From Blastococcus colisei (GTDB lineage Bacteria > Actinomycetota > Actinomycetes > Mycobacteriales > Geodermatophilaceae): 64,000 nucleotides of DNA. The notes under the pieces are model-generated. The model did not search any database and was not told the DNA's origin. It was given only the letters and a program-made list of their open reading frames with translations. Positions 10,975 to 19,466 of this stretch are shown here, piece after piece. Each line of letters opens with the position of its first letter. Within the stretch, counting starts at the first letter, position 1. Made by a program: the position numbers and the translations under genes. The stretch spans positions 3,658,001 to 3,722,000 of the forward strand of contig NZ_VFQE01000001.1 of assembly GCF_006717095.1 (NCBI RefSeq), given 5' to 3'.

Positions 10975-11580
10975 TTAGATCCAGCCGTGCCGGCGGGCGA
11001 CGTGGACGGCTGCGTGCCGGTTCGCCGCGCCCAGTTTTGCGGCTGCCGACGACAGGTAGTTGCGCACCGTTCCAGGTGAGAGGTGGACGCGCGCGGCGAT
11101 CTCCTCGACCGGAGCGCCACTGGCTGCCAGTTCGAGCACGTCGGCCTCACGAGGTGTCAAGGGGTTGTCACCGGCGCTGATCGCCTCAGCAGCGAGTTCC
11201 GGGTCGACGTAACGGCCACCGCGGTGCACGGTGCGGACGACGTCGCTGAGCACGGCGGCGTTCACCGTCTTGGGCAGGAAGCCGCGGACGCCGACCTCCA
11301 GCGCGCGCTTGAGGTGTCCCGCCCGTCCGTGGCCGGTGACGATCACCATGGCGCAGCCGGGCACGAGCCTCGCCAGCTCAGCGGCCAGCGAGATGCCGTC
11401 CCCGTCGGGCAGTTGCAAGTCGAGGATGGCAACGTCGGGAGTGTGCGCCCGTGCCATGACCATGGCCTCCTCGGCCGAGGCGGCCTGGGCAACGACATCG
11501 AGGTCGTCATCGAGTGCCAGCAGCGCAGCCAGTGCGGAGCGAATCAGGTTCTCATCATCGACAAGCAGCAGACGGATCAT
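10975..11580 (-). CDS. LuxR/NarL-family response regulator
   Basis: This 201-residue protein has an N-terminal receiver domain with acidic pocket Asp8-Asp9, phosphorylation site Asp54 in VAILDLQLPDG, and the conserved Lys in GFLPKTV. The C-terminal LuxR-type helix-turn-helix covers about 138-195, with LTPREADVLELAASG and LSPGTVRNYLSSAAAKLGA. It overlaps the histidine kinase stop by 4 bp. Such DesR-like regulators typically control a neighbouring ABC exporter; here only a stump of an ABC gene remains next to the kinase. Confidence 0.93.
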   Translation of the reverse strand: MIRLLLVDDENLIRSALAALLALDDDLDVVAQAASAEEAMVMARAHTPDVAILDLQLPDGDGISLAAELARLVPGCAMVIVTGHGRAGHLKRALEVGVRGFLPKTVNAAVLSDVVRTVHRGGRYVDPELAAEAISAGDNPLTPREADVLELAASGAPVEEIAARVHLSPGTVRNYLSSAAAKLGAANRHAAVHVARRHGWI

Positions 11581-12809
11581 GCGTTCGCCCCGATCGGCAC
11601 GCGCGCGGCAAGCTGGAACTGCTCGCCCTCCCGGTGAGCCTCCAGCCGGCCACCGGCGTCTGCCAGCCGTTCAGCGAGACCGGTCAGGCCGCTACCCGGC
11701 GCCCCGTCCACGGCTTTGACCATCTTTTCGCCGGCCACGCCGTCGTTGACCACCCGCAAGTGTGCCGTCCCGCCCTCCGCGCGCAGGGTGACCGTGCACC
11801 CGGTTGCCTGGCTGTGCCGCAGCACGTTAGTCACCGCTTCCCGTACCACCCAGCCGAGCGCGGTCTGCACCGCGGCCGGCAACGCGGCGGCGTCCTGCTC
11901 GGCCAGCACCGTGCAGGCCACCCCCGCGGCGCGGAGCACCGAGCGGGCACCGGCGAGCTCACTGGCCAGGTCCGCGCGGCGGTAGCCCCGGACCACGTCA
12001 CGCAGCTCACGCAGCGACTCCTCGGCGATCCGGCTGATGTCGACGACCTCATCGACCGCCTCGGACCGTTGCCGGCGCATCAGCTCTCCGGCCAGCTGAC
12101 CCTTCACCGAGATCACCGACAGATTGCGACCCATCACGTCGTGCAGGTCGCGGGAGAACCGCAACCGCTCCTCGGCGACGGCCAGCTGCAGTTGCACGCC
12201 ACGGCTGCGCTCCATCTCCTGAACCACGTCCAGCACCCACACCGTGAAACGGAAGGCCAGCACGATGCCGACCGCCGCAGCGGCGAAGGACGCGGCAGAG
12301 CCCAGCGCAACCCGGATCGAGGCGCCGTCGGCCAGGAGAACCAGCCCGCCGAGCACACCGAGCCCGACAGCCAGTGGAGTGAGAACGCGGGTGGCCCACA
12401 CGGTCGAGCAGGCGGTGAGCACCATGCCCAGGGGGAGAACCACTGACCAGCCCAGGGACGGGGAACCGCCGTCCCCGGACGCGAGCGCCACCACGCCGGC
12501 GGCCGCGGTCATCAGCCCGGCCGCCGATGCAATGGCGACCGGACGGCCGGGCAGTGGGTCGCCACGCCTATGCGCGGCCAAACCCGCTCGTGTGACCCAG
12601 ATACCGGCCACGGCCACCGCGACACCCCCGGCCACGAAGGCAACGCCCCACACCGGTGAACCGAGCCGGTCGGCGCCACCGATCACGACCCCGGCGAGCA
12701 CCGGTGTGAGGGCGATCCAGCTGTAGAACGACCAGCGGGTGTAGACGTCGATGCGCTCGGGGCCCGAGCGGCTCCCCCACCAGCGTGCGACGGTCGGCAC
12801 GGCGCTCAT
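11577..12809 (-). CDS. Sensor histidine kinase (DesK-like, HisKA_3)
   Basis: The 410-residue protein has six or so membrane segments between about residues 28 and 190. After these comes the dimerisation/phosphoacceptor helix with His223 in FSRDLHDVMG, an N-box (REAVTNVLRHS) and a G-box (GSGLTGLAERL). It should phosphorylate the downstream response regulator at Asp54. The ATG at 12809 removes an upstream stretch that is the frameshifted relic of an ABC ATPase. The signal is unknown. Confidence 0.92.
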   Translation of the reverse strand: MSAVPTVARWWGSRSGPERIDVYTRWSFYSWIALTPVLAGVVIGGADRLGSPVWGVAFVAGGVAVAVAGIWVTRAGLAAHRRGDPLPGRPVAIASAAGLMTAAAGVVALASGDGGSPSLGWSVVLPLGMVLTACSTVWATRVLTPLAVGLGVLGGLVLLADGASIRVALGSAASFAAAAVGIVLAFRFTVWVLDVVQEMERSRGVQLQLAVAEERLRFSRDLHDVMGRNLSVISVKGQLAGELMRRQRSEAVDEVVDISRIAEESLRELRDVVRGYRRADLASELAGARSVLRAAGVACTVLAEQDAAALPAAVQTALGWVVREAVTNVLRHSQATGCTVTLRAEGGTAHLRVVNDGVAGEKMVKAVDGAPGSGLTGLAERLADAGGRLEAHREGEQFQLAARVPIGANA

Positions 12810-12842
12810 GTTGCCTGACCGTCCGTGGCTGGCCGCGCCTGT

Positions 12843-13033
12843 GCCCTCACTCGGGGCCCAACAGGGCGAACACCTCCCGGCGAATACCTCGAAGGAGATC
12901 CCCCGACCGCCGCGAAATCGCCATACCGGCGGCACAGATCCACGACCTCGACCGCCGGAGACGCGCCCTCCGGGGTCTTCTCCAAGCGGGCAGACACGTC
13001 ACTCGGATGCATGCCCGAGTGAATGTCGTTCAT
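12843..13033 (-). pseudogene. Stump of an ABC transporter ATP-binding gene
   Basis: Reading down from the ATG at 13033, the first frame gives AVEVVDLCRRYGDFAAVGG, a typical beta-strand opening of an ABC ATPase. A frame change then gives ISFEVFAG, and a second one gives EVFALLGP, which should lead into the Walker A loop. The frame then hits a stop (GAG TGA) and the similarity ends. So about 60 codons survive with at least two frameshifts and the rest of the gene is lost. It sits directly upstream of the histidine kinase, where BceA/DrrA-like partners usually lie. Confidence 0.75.
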
Positions 13034-13052
13034 GAGGGGTCCCCCGTCGTCT

Positions 13053-13550
13053 TCACCCGAACCAGGTGAGGACGCGGTCTCCAAAGAACCCGAAGGCGAT
13101 GCCCCAGACGATGATGGCGATACCCATCCACAGGTACACAGCACCTTTGCGCGCGCCGAGAGCGACCAGAGTCGGCGCGGTGATCTGGGTGGGCAGAATG
13201 ATCGCTCCCAGCAAGGAGACGCCAGGAACACCGAGACGTTCAAAGTACTTGGCAACCCTCCGCTTGCCCTTGGACATCGGCTTGCCCTCTCGGCCCCGGG
13301 TGACAGCACCCCGAACAACGCTGGCGAGGGCGATCATCAGGAAGGTGCACACGATGTTGCCAATGACGGCGGCGGGTACGGCGAGGAACGGGTCGATGCC
13401 GACGATGGTGCCGATGAAGCTGCCGAGGTAGGACTCGATGAACGGGATCATGCCGAAGATAAATAGTGCGCCGACCTGCTGCCAGGGCTCCAGTCCGGCG
13501 GCGAACTGAGTTAGCTGGATGAAAAGGTCTCCGACAAATTCGAAGTTCAT
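13053..13550 (-). CDS. Small multidrug-export-type membrane protein
   Basis: This 165-residue protein has about four to five hydrophobic segments (23-45, 48-75, 104-130, 136-160) with the pattern IPFIESYLGSFIGTIVG near the N-terminus, which is the hallmark of the small putative efflux family (Sm_multidrug_ex). The loop at about 78-100 is basic. Substrate and direction are unknown. A GGGATGGG ribosome binding site precedes the ATG at 13550. Confidence 0.75.
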   Translation of the reverse strand: MNFEFVGDLFIQLTQFAAGLEPWQQVGALFIFGMIPFIESYLGSFIGTIVGIDPFLAVPAAVIGNIVCTFLMIALASVVRGAVTRGREGKPMSKGKRRVAKYFERLGVPGVSLLGAIILPTQITAPTLVALGARKGAVYLWMGIAIIVWGIAFGFFGDRVLTWFG

Positions 13551-13764
13551 GCACCCATCCCACCGGGTCAGGGAGTCACGGCGTAGTGCGTGATGTCACC
13601 CCTTCCTCATGATGAAGTCATCCCTGCCTCGTGATGCGGCGTCACTACTGGCGGGACCTCTGCACGGATTGAGTAGGCACCGCCGCCACTCCACGGTCCG
13701 GGGACGACGAGCGGCAGCGCTCATGCGCTTGGACTCGCCCTATCAGGCCGGCCCCGCATGCGCT

Positions 13765-14373
13765 TCAGGAGGGCGAGCAGCGATCGCGCAGGACGGAAGC
13801 CCCCGAGCCGGTGAGGTCGTCGCAGTAGACGCGGCGGCCGGCCATGACCATGGTCAGGGCGAGCGTGCTACCGGTGACGAGAGGGCCTGTGCCAGTCGTG
13901 AAAGGGCCGTCGGTCGCTTCCAGGCGCAGCCCGACCGCGGTGCTGCGGCTGGGGACGGTGAAGTCTCGACTAGCGTAGAAGCGGGCGACCTCGGTGACCG
14001 CCTCGGTCGGCGGGGTGCGGGGGAGCCCGAGGGGACGGCGCACGTCCTGGGCGTGCACGACGACCTCGCCGAGCCAGGCCGCGGTGTGACCCGACGCCGC
14101 GGTGGTGCTGGTGACGACGCGACGGAGCCGCTCGAGGGTCTCCGCAGGTGTGGCACCGCGATGCTCGGCCAGACGGCGATCGTTGTGCACGTCGAAGTCG
14201 AACCGCGCGCCCAGGACGCTCGCCAGCCCGCCGCGGGCAGCCGCGGTCAGGTGCGTGATGACCTCCTCGACCGTCCAGCGCCCGCACAGCGACGGCTGCG
14301 CCCACTGGGTGTCTTCGACGTCGGCGAGGTCGTCGGCGAGGGCGGCGCGCTCGGCGTGGACGGCTGCCCACAG
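13765..14373 (-). CDS. Mycothiol-dependent maleylpyruvate isomerase-like protein, start uncertain
   Basis: The frame encodes a DinB-2/MDMPI_N-like fold: VHAERAALADDLADVEDTQW, then PSLCGRWTVEEVITHLTAAARGG, and a C-terminal part with GEVVVHAQDVRRPLGLP, the HxQDxR-type motif of the TIGR03083 group. The conserved histidines (in ITHL and VVHAQD) are kept. The frame is open from a TAG near 14502 but has no ATG or GTG before 14190, which is inside the conserved domain. I placed the start at a CTG (14373) just before the conserved LWAAVHAER. The gene may have lost its true start and be inactive. Confidence 0.6.
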   Translation of the reverse strand: MWAAVHAERAALADDLADVEDTQWAQPSLCGRWTVEEVITHLTAAARGGLASVLGARFDFDVHNDRRLAEHRGATPAETLERLRRVVTSTTAASGHTAAWLGEVVVHAQDVRRPLGLPRTPPTEAVTEVARFYASRDFTVPSRSTAVGLRLEATDGPFTTGTGPLVTGSTLALTMVMAGRRVYCDDLTGSGASVLRDRCSPS

Positions 14374-14499
14374 AGTGCCGCGCGTGGTGGTCGAGCTGGC
14401 CAGCTCCTCCGCCGAGCAGCTTCGTGCCGCGGAAGCGACGACCCGTCGTGTCAGGAGCGGATGGGTCAGCGGGACGCCGGCGACGAGGCTGTTCAGCGC

Positions 14500-15321
14500 C
14501 TACTCGTTGCGTTGCGTCGGCAGAGTGAGGGCGGATACGGCCAAACCGAGGCCTACGGGGATTCTCGACGTGGCAGCGTCTGCTTGCGCCTGCTGAATGT
14601 CTGGCGAGTCGAGCCAGCCAAACCTGCTCAGGGGCCAAACGATCAACGACGCCTTCCCAATGACATCGTCTACCGCGATGGTCCCGCCGTACCGGTCATT
14701 GATGTGAATCGACGAGTCGCTAGACGCACTACGGTGGTCACCCATCACAAAGAGCCGCCCCTCCGGCACGGTCACCGGCCCGAAAGCACGACTTTGGGGC
14801 GGCTTTGGCTCGAAGATGTAGGGCTCATCGAGCGAATTCCCGTCGACTGTGACCCGGCCCTCCGCGTCGCAACACTGCACTGTCTGGCCGCCGACGGCGA
14901 TCACTCGCTTGACAAAGTCGTCGTCAGCGGGCGGAGCAACCCCCACAGTCCGACCCAGCCAAGTGAGCGCGCCCGTGAACCAGTTCGATGCAGGTTCGGT
15001 CTCCACTTCGGGGCTCCATGTGTCCGGCCCCTTGAATACGACGATGTCACCGGGCTGCGGATCAGAGAACCAGTAGGGCGGCTTCGTGACCAGGAGGCGA
15101 TCGCCCGTGCAGCCGGTACAGCCGTGCAAGGTCTGCTCCATCGAGCCAGACGGGATGAAGAACGCCTGAGCAAGAAAGGTCTTCACGAGCAATGCCAGTA
15201 CAAACGCGACAACGAGCAGGATCGGAAGTTCGCGGAGCAGCGATCGCCGCGTGTCCTGCTTGGGCCTCGGCTTCCGGCGCCTGTGCCAGAGGCGCGATTT
15301 CGATTTCCGTTCGTCACTCAC
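14500..15321 (-). CDS. lepB: Signal peptidase I
   Basis: This membrane protease removes signal peptides from exported proteins. The 273 residues begin with a basic stretch, then a membrane helix at about 32-54. The catalytic Ser60 lies in FIPSGSM and the Lys138 in DFVKRVIAVGG; the GDHRSASSDS motif (box E) is also present. A CxxC pair (HGCTGCTGD) and a CC at 150-151 are uncommon additions. The gene has lower GC and more A/T-ending codons than its surroundings, suggesting recent acquisition, and it is probably an accessory copy. Confidence 0.92.
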   Translation of the reverse strand: MSDERKSKSRLWHRRRKPRPKQDTRRSLLRELPILLVVAFVLALLVKTFLAQAFFIPSGSMEQTLHGCTGCTGDRLLVTKPPYWFSDPQPGDIVVFKGPDTWSPEVETEPASNWFTGALTWLGRTVGVAPPADDDFVKRVIAVGGQTVQCCDAEGRVTVDGNSLDEPYIFEPKPPQSRAFGPVTVPEGRLFVMGDHRSASSDSSIHINDRYGGTIAVDDVIGKASLIVWPLSRFGWLDSPDIQQAQADAATSRIPVGLGLAVSALTLPTQRNE

Positions 15322-15653
15322 TCGGCCATGGTCTCAGGTGCATCGGACATGTCGCGAACGTACGGCTGGACGGCGTGCCTTCATCCCGCGCAAGGTGCCC
15401 GCACACTGGAGCGGGCCTCGTTAACGCACGACGGGCAAAGCTCCTCGCGCTCCTGTCCGTAATCTGGAACCGTGCAGGGTCACCAAGCCAAAAGGGCTTG
15501 TTGTCGCTCAGTAGCCGGTGATCCGCGACAAGCTTCACCCGCCGGGAGTCGGCAAGAACGCATTCGATCGGGTCGCACACCTTCATGTCAGCCCATGCGC
15601 AATAGCGCCAAGCCGTAGACGGCGCTGCCCCCCGAGGGAGTAACATTTACCCC
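15322..15653. other. Divergent intergenic region, lower GC
   Basis: These 332 bp separate divergent lepB and lipoprotein genes and must hold both promoters. A minus-strand frame at 15314-15646 is open but overlaps the lepB start region and shows no recognisable domain, so I do not call it. Base composition is lower in GC than the flanks, like the two genes beside it. Confidence 0.4.
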
Positions 15654-16217
15654 ATGCCACGAGGCGCATCTAGTACCAGAGAGTTCCTATTCGCACTCGG
15701 ACTCGGGCTCGGACTCCTCGCACTCGCAGGATGTGCTAGTCCGGGCCGCCCGGCGCAGGAACCACGAGAAGTGCAGGTGACTGTCTTCGGCGAAGGGGGC
15801 GCAGCAGGACGGGACGAAGAATCTCAAGCAGCAGACGCAATCATCAATGAACTCGGTTCACAACCAGAATTCCTCTCTGTCGAGGCACCAGAGACCTCTG
15901 ACGGGCTGCGGCTATATTGGGACGGAGACCCGCCCGCCAGCGCGCTCACGACGCTCCTTAGAGAATATCCCAACGTCATGGTGGAGGTTGCCAGCACGGC
16001 CTACTCCGTTCAGGATCTCCGGGAGATTGCTAGTCAGCTCCTCAAGACAGAACCTGGAGTAGGGGCCTCGTATGCTTATGGCGACGGTTCAGGCATAAGG
16101 GTGGAGGTTTTTCCTGACGAGATATCAGGAACACCTGAACAGCTGGCCGAACGCCTCACTCGCCAGTTCGGCATTCCAGTAGACGTTGGAACAGGTCCCC
16201 CCGTCCCCGCAAACTGA
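15654..16217 (+). CDS. Putative lipoprotein
   Basis: The 187 residues start with a basic N-terminus, a hydrophobic segment and a lipobox LALAGC with Cys27, so the protein is probably lipid-anchored on the outer membrane face. The rest is soluble, acidic, with alternating strands and helices, and matches no family I know. A GAGGGAG-type site precedes the ATG. Codon use is less GC-rich than the window average, as in the divergent lepB gene, so both may have arrived together. Confidence 0.75.
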   Translation: MPRGASSTREFLFALGLGLGLLALAGCASPGRPAQEPREVQVTVFGEGGAAGRDEESQAADAIINELGSQPEFLSVEAPETSDGLRLYWDGDPPASALTTLLREYPNVMVEVASTAYSVQDLREIASQLLKTEPGVGASYAYGDGSGIRVEVFPDEISGTPEQLAERLTRQFGIPVDVGTGPPVPAN

Positions 16218-16302
16218 CCCGAATCGTCGGTACTCCCGCCGCGTCGGCCACAGACGTCCCGAGTCCTGTCCCGTAGGCCGAACCATGAGGGGAGCACGAC
16301 AG

Positions 16303-16318
16303 CGGCGCCATGGCGCCG
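16303..16318. repeat. 16-bp perfect palindrome CGGCGCCATGGCGCCG
   Basis: The sequence is fully self-complementary, with no spacer, 86 bp past the lipoprotein stop and 170 bp from the integrase relic. It may be a weak terminator or a recombination-related site; nothing more can be said. Confidence 0.45.
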
Positions 16319-16489
16319 GATCTTCTGGCATGACGTCGTGTCCCAGAAGCCCCGCCCGGTAAAGATTCTCGTTGAGGCACGTCAACCGGCACAGGTTTGC
16401 GGCGCTGCTTCTACACGCTCCTCACCCGTTCTTCACAACCGCCTAGCCTCCGCTGCGGCCGCCACCCTTGGCCGGCTGTGGAGCGGCGT

Positions 16490-17012
16490 CTCCGCCTCAG
16501 AACCGGCGTTGACGGGCTGGCCGCCGCAGCCTTACGCGCCCTGGGCAGCGGCACGCCGGCCGACGGGTTCGCCTTGATGATCCGGTCGACGACAGCGGCC
16601 CGCAGCACCATGTGGACGTAGTTCTACCTGGTTCGGATCGCGCTGGGGGCGAGGCCGGACTTTCGGCCACCGGCGGGCTGGGACATGGCCTTGACCCACC
16701 GCTGCACGTGCGAGGGCCGGATCTGGCGCATGGGCGCGTCAGCGAACGTCACCGAATCTGCGCCTGCTGAGCCGCGAGCGTCGTTCCCCGCTCCCACACC
16801 TGCCGACCCGACCACGCCTTGAACCAGACCCTGAAGGGGACCTTCCCAGCAGCGGGGTCGACGTAGTCGCCGGTGACTTTCGACGCGGTCACCTCATCGA
16901 GCCACCGCTGCGCGTCCACCTTTCGCTTGAAGTGGCTGGCGTGTTCCTTGCCGTTCTCGTCCCGGTACCGCGGCCGATACGTGCCGTCAGGCCTCTTCGT
17001 GATCGACGCCAC
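16490..17012 (-). pseudogene. int: Tyrosine recombinase (phage-type integrase) remnant
   Basis: From the ATG at 17012 the frame gives MASITKRPDGTYRPRYRD and the following residues, the Arm-type DNA-binding domain of actinobacterial integrases, then a core-binding segment. A missing base near 16757 shifts the frame (AAQQA continues as DSVTFADAPMRQIRPSHVQRWV in the next frame). A TAG at 16624-16626 then replaces a residue just before NYVHMVLRAAVVDRI, after which similarity fades near RARKAAA. The catalytic Arg-His-Tyr half is absent. The enzyme is dead, so the adjacent element cannot excise with it. Confidence 0.85.
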
Positions 17013-17149
17013 CGATTATCGCCTCCATGTCCCAGAGCCACGGAGCCCTCATCGCTACAAGGCACATCCCCTTCCGTAGCCATTCGCGTCGCCATACGTG
17101 CATCACTGTGGAACCAGCACCCCGGTGACTCCCCCCACTACGGAATCGA

Positions 17150-18496
17150 TCAGATACCGGGCGCCGTGCCCTCTTGGGGCCGTGGCCTCGACTGGAAGGG
17201 CATCCGGCTCGCGGCCAGGGCGTGCTCGACGTCGCGGGCCTGACGGACGAGATCTTCTGGCGCTCCCGGGGCGCGGATGCGAGCGGCGTAGGCAGCAGCC
17301 AGCTTCGGCTGCATCGGCGGACCTGCTGGCCCAGCATGATTGAGCGCATCCGCCAGTGCGGTCGACAGTGAGCCGGCCCGGCTGATGGACCTGGTCAGCG
17401 GATCGAGGTCCTGGCCGGAGGCGATGACGCGATGCCCGGCGATGACGTCACGGACTCGCTGCTCGGGCATGTCCTCCATCTGGGGCAGGTCTCTGGCAGA
17501 GGCACTGAGCCGTCCCTCCTTCGCCCAGCGCAGGGTGGTTGCTGCCAGCTGGTCGGCCACGACGGGGATCTGGTTGGCGACCTGCTGGCAGGCGGTTACG
17601 AGTTCCTGCAGATCGCCGCGCGCGCGGAGGCTCGATGCGTCAATGCCGGCCGCTGGGCCCAGGTCGCGGTGGAGTGCGTCGGGGACGAGGTTCGCCCAGT
17701 TGGTCACCTCGGTTCGGGGAGCTCCATGACCGTCCTCGAACAGGTAAGTCGCACGGCCGGCCACCTGCCATGCGATGGCCGCGGACCGCCAGGGTTGACC
17801 ATTGTCGCCACCCGGGAGTGCCGCGGCTACGGCGGCGATGTTGCGGACGCTGAGTTCGGCGGCCGCAGTCACGGCCCGGAACTCTCGAAGGGCGAGACCG
17901 CCCTGGCCATCCGCCCGGTCGATGGCGGCGACAAGGGTCGCGGCTGCTTCGGCGGCGACCTGCGCACCGGTGAAGCTCACCGGAACTCTGGTTACCGGAA
18001 TCAGCCGATCCAGCACTGCGCCGGCAGCACGCCCGGGAGGATTGGCCAGAGTGTCCCGCTCGACCGCTGCGGCCAGCCGCCGAACCTCGTCGAATTCGTA
18101 GACCGTCGCCTGCGGTACCAGGCGTTGAGCCAGGTGCGCGCACTGGTCGGCCGCGGCGGCGAACTCCGCGCAAACTGCGCGGCGCTCTGCGCGACCCACC
18201 GGTGGCCGTTCGCGGCCGGCCAGGTCGGCTGCGGCACCCATCAGGTCGGTGAGCGGCCCGCCGGTTGCCGGCCACAGAGTGGCGACGGCCTGGCAGGACG
18301 CGCCGAGATGCGCGACCAGCAGTCCCCGACGCGAGGCGGCCTGCGCGTCCAGGCCGTCGCCGGCCAGTCGCCGGAGCGCCCTTCCGGCATGCCCGAGCGC
18401 TCCGACGGTGTCCTCGATCGTGAGGGAGGGCGTCCCCGAGGCGTCGGCTGCGCGGGCTGTGACGTCGTCCAGCAGCCGCTGAAGTGAGGTGGCCAT
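17150..18496 (-). CDS. Hypothetical helical protein of the conjugation cluster
   Basis: I do not recognise this 448-residue protein. It is Ala/Arg/Leu-rich and predicted mostly helical, with no signal peptide, membrane segment or nucleotide motif. The ATG at 18496 lies 2 bp after the stop of the 102-residue gene, indicating coupled translation; the open frame continues upstream to 18874 but that part is the shadow of the preceding gene. It is the last gene of the minus-strand cluster, next to the integrase relic, so a role in element maintenance or DNA processing is possible. Confidence 0.65.
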   Translation of the reverse strand: MATSLQRLLDDVTARAADASGTPSLTIEDTVGALGHAGRALRRLAGDGLDAQAASRRGLLVAHLGASCQAVATLWPATGGPLTDLMGAAADLAGRERPPVGRAERRAVCAEFAAAADQCAHLAQRLVPQATVYEFDEVRRLAAAVERDTLANPPGRAAGAVLDRLIPVTRVPVSFTGAQVAAEAAATLVAAIDRADGQGGLALREFRAVTAAAELSVRNIAAVAAALPGGDNGQPWRSAAIAWQVAGRATYLFEDGHGAPRTEVTNWANLVPDALHRDLGPAAGIDASSLRARGDLQELVTACQQVANQIPVVADQLAATTLRWAKEGRLSASARDLPQMEDMPEQRVRDVIAGHRVIASGQDLDPLTRSISRAGSLSTALADALNHAGPAGPPMQPKLAAAYAARIRAPGAPEDLVRQARDVEHALAASRMPFQSRPRPQEGTAPGI

Positions 18497-18498
18497 CG

Positions 18499-18807
18499 CT
18501 AGTCGAGCAATCTCAGTGCCCGGCGGGCGGCGCGGGCGGCGTCGAGCACCGGTTCCCTGCTGAACACCGCTTCGTCCAGCTCTGACAGGGCAGCCATGGC
18601 GGCCCGGATCGTGGTTCGCGGGTCGCCGTGGAGAAGCGGGACGCGGGCCGCCCGCCCGCCGGCGGATTCCAGCAGGGCAGCAGCGAACAGACACTTCAGG
18701 GCGACCTCGGCGTCGACCTGAGTCCGGTCGGCGCCGACCGAGTCGAGCAGCGATGCGGCCCGGCTGAGGATCGTGATTGCCGGGGCGGTCGGTGCGGCTT
18801 CCGTCAT
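18499..18807 (-). CDS. Small hypothetical protein of the conjugation cluster
   Basis: The protein is 102 residues, helical, and unrecognised. The ATG at 18807 follows an AAGGGA ribosome binding site; an upstream start at 18981 would be poorly placed. It is coupled to the 448-residue gene downstream. No motif is visible. Confidence 0.6.
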   Translation of the reverse strand: MTEAAPTAPAITILSRAASLLDSVGADRTQVDAEVALKCLFAAALLESAGGRAARVPLLHGDPRTTIRAAMAALSELDEAVFSREPVLDAARAARRALRLLD

Positions 18808-19008
18808 GGGGAGACATCCCTTCGGGATCGCGCGGCGGGGTGCGTTCTCGACTCTGCCGTCGGGAGCCGGACATCCGGCGGCTCGGGACGGATCAGTGGA
18901 CAGCCGCTGTGCTGTGGACACGTGGCAGCGGGCGCGATCGCCGGGGAGGCGGCACATTGGGCTCCGGCCACCAGCGGGCACCGAGGATGGCGCCGCCGCA
19001 GACCGTGA

Positions 19009-19407
19009 TCATGTCGACGACGGAGTAGCGCCGTTCGACGCGTCCCGTAGCGGAAGCCGAACTCTCGTGGGTCCGAAACGCAGAGAGGCGCCGACCTCGT
19101 CGGCGGCCAGCTCGATGACGGTCCGCTTCTCCCCTCCAGGAGTCTCGAAGGAGCGCTGGCGGAGCCGGCCGGTGACGATGACCCTTGCCCCCCGAAGCAG
19201 CGAGGCGGCGGCGTGTTCGGCCGGGGTGTGCCACAGCGAGCAGCGCAGGAACAACGGGTCGCCGTCCTTCCACTCCCCCGAAGTCCGGTCCAGAACGCGG
19301 GCGGCGGCGGCCACGGTGAAGCTGACGACGGGCCCGACGGGGGTGTGGTGGAGCTCGGGGTCGTCGGTGAGATTGCCAACGACGGTGGTGGTGGTTTCGC
19401 CGGACAT
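19009..19407 (-). CDS. ssb: Single-stranded DNA-binding protein (SSB)
   Basis: This 132-residue protein has the OB-fold of SSB: a VVGNLTDDPEL opening, the FLRCSLWHTPAEHAAASLLRGARVIVTGRL core and an RTVIELAADEVGASLRFG strand. The usual acidic C-terminal tail is absent, as in several element-borne SSBs. It would coat single-stranded DNA during transfer or replication of the element. GAAGGAG precedes the ATG. It is too divergent and too short to be the chromosomal housekeeping SSB. Confidence 0.88.
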   Translation of the reverse strand: MSGETTTTVVGNLTDDPELHHTPVGPVVSFTVAAAARVLDRTSGEWKDGDPLFLRCSLWHTPAEHAAASLLRGARVIVTGRLRQRSFETPGGEKRTVIELAADEVGASLRFGPTRVRLPLRDASNGATPSST

Positions 19408-19466
19408 GGGGCGCTCCTTCTGCGGATGAACCCGGCCGGGATCGGCTCGGGTTGTTCGGTGAGTCC

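Noticed and set aside
15314-15646. Minus-strand frame between lepB and the lipoprotein gene
   Set aside because: It overlaps the lepB start, has no recognisable domain and would remove the lepB promoter.
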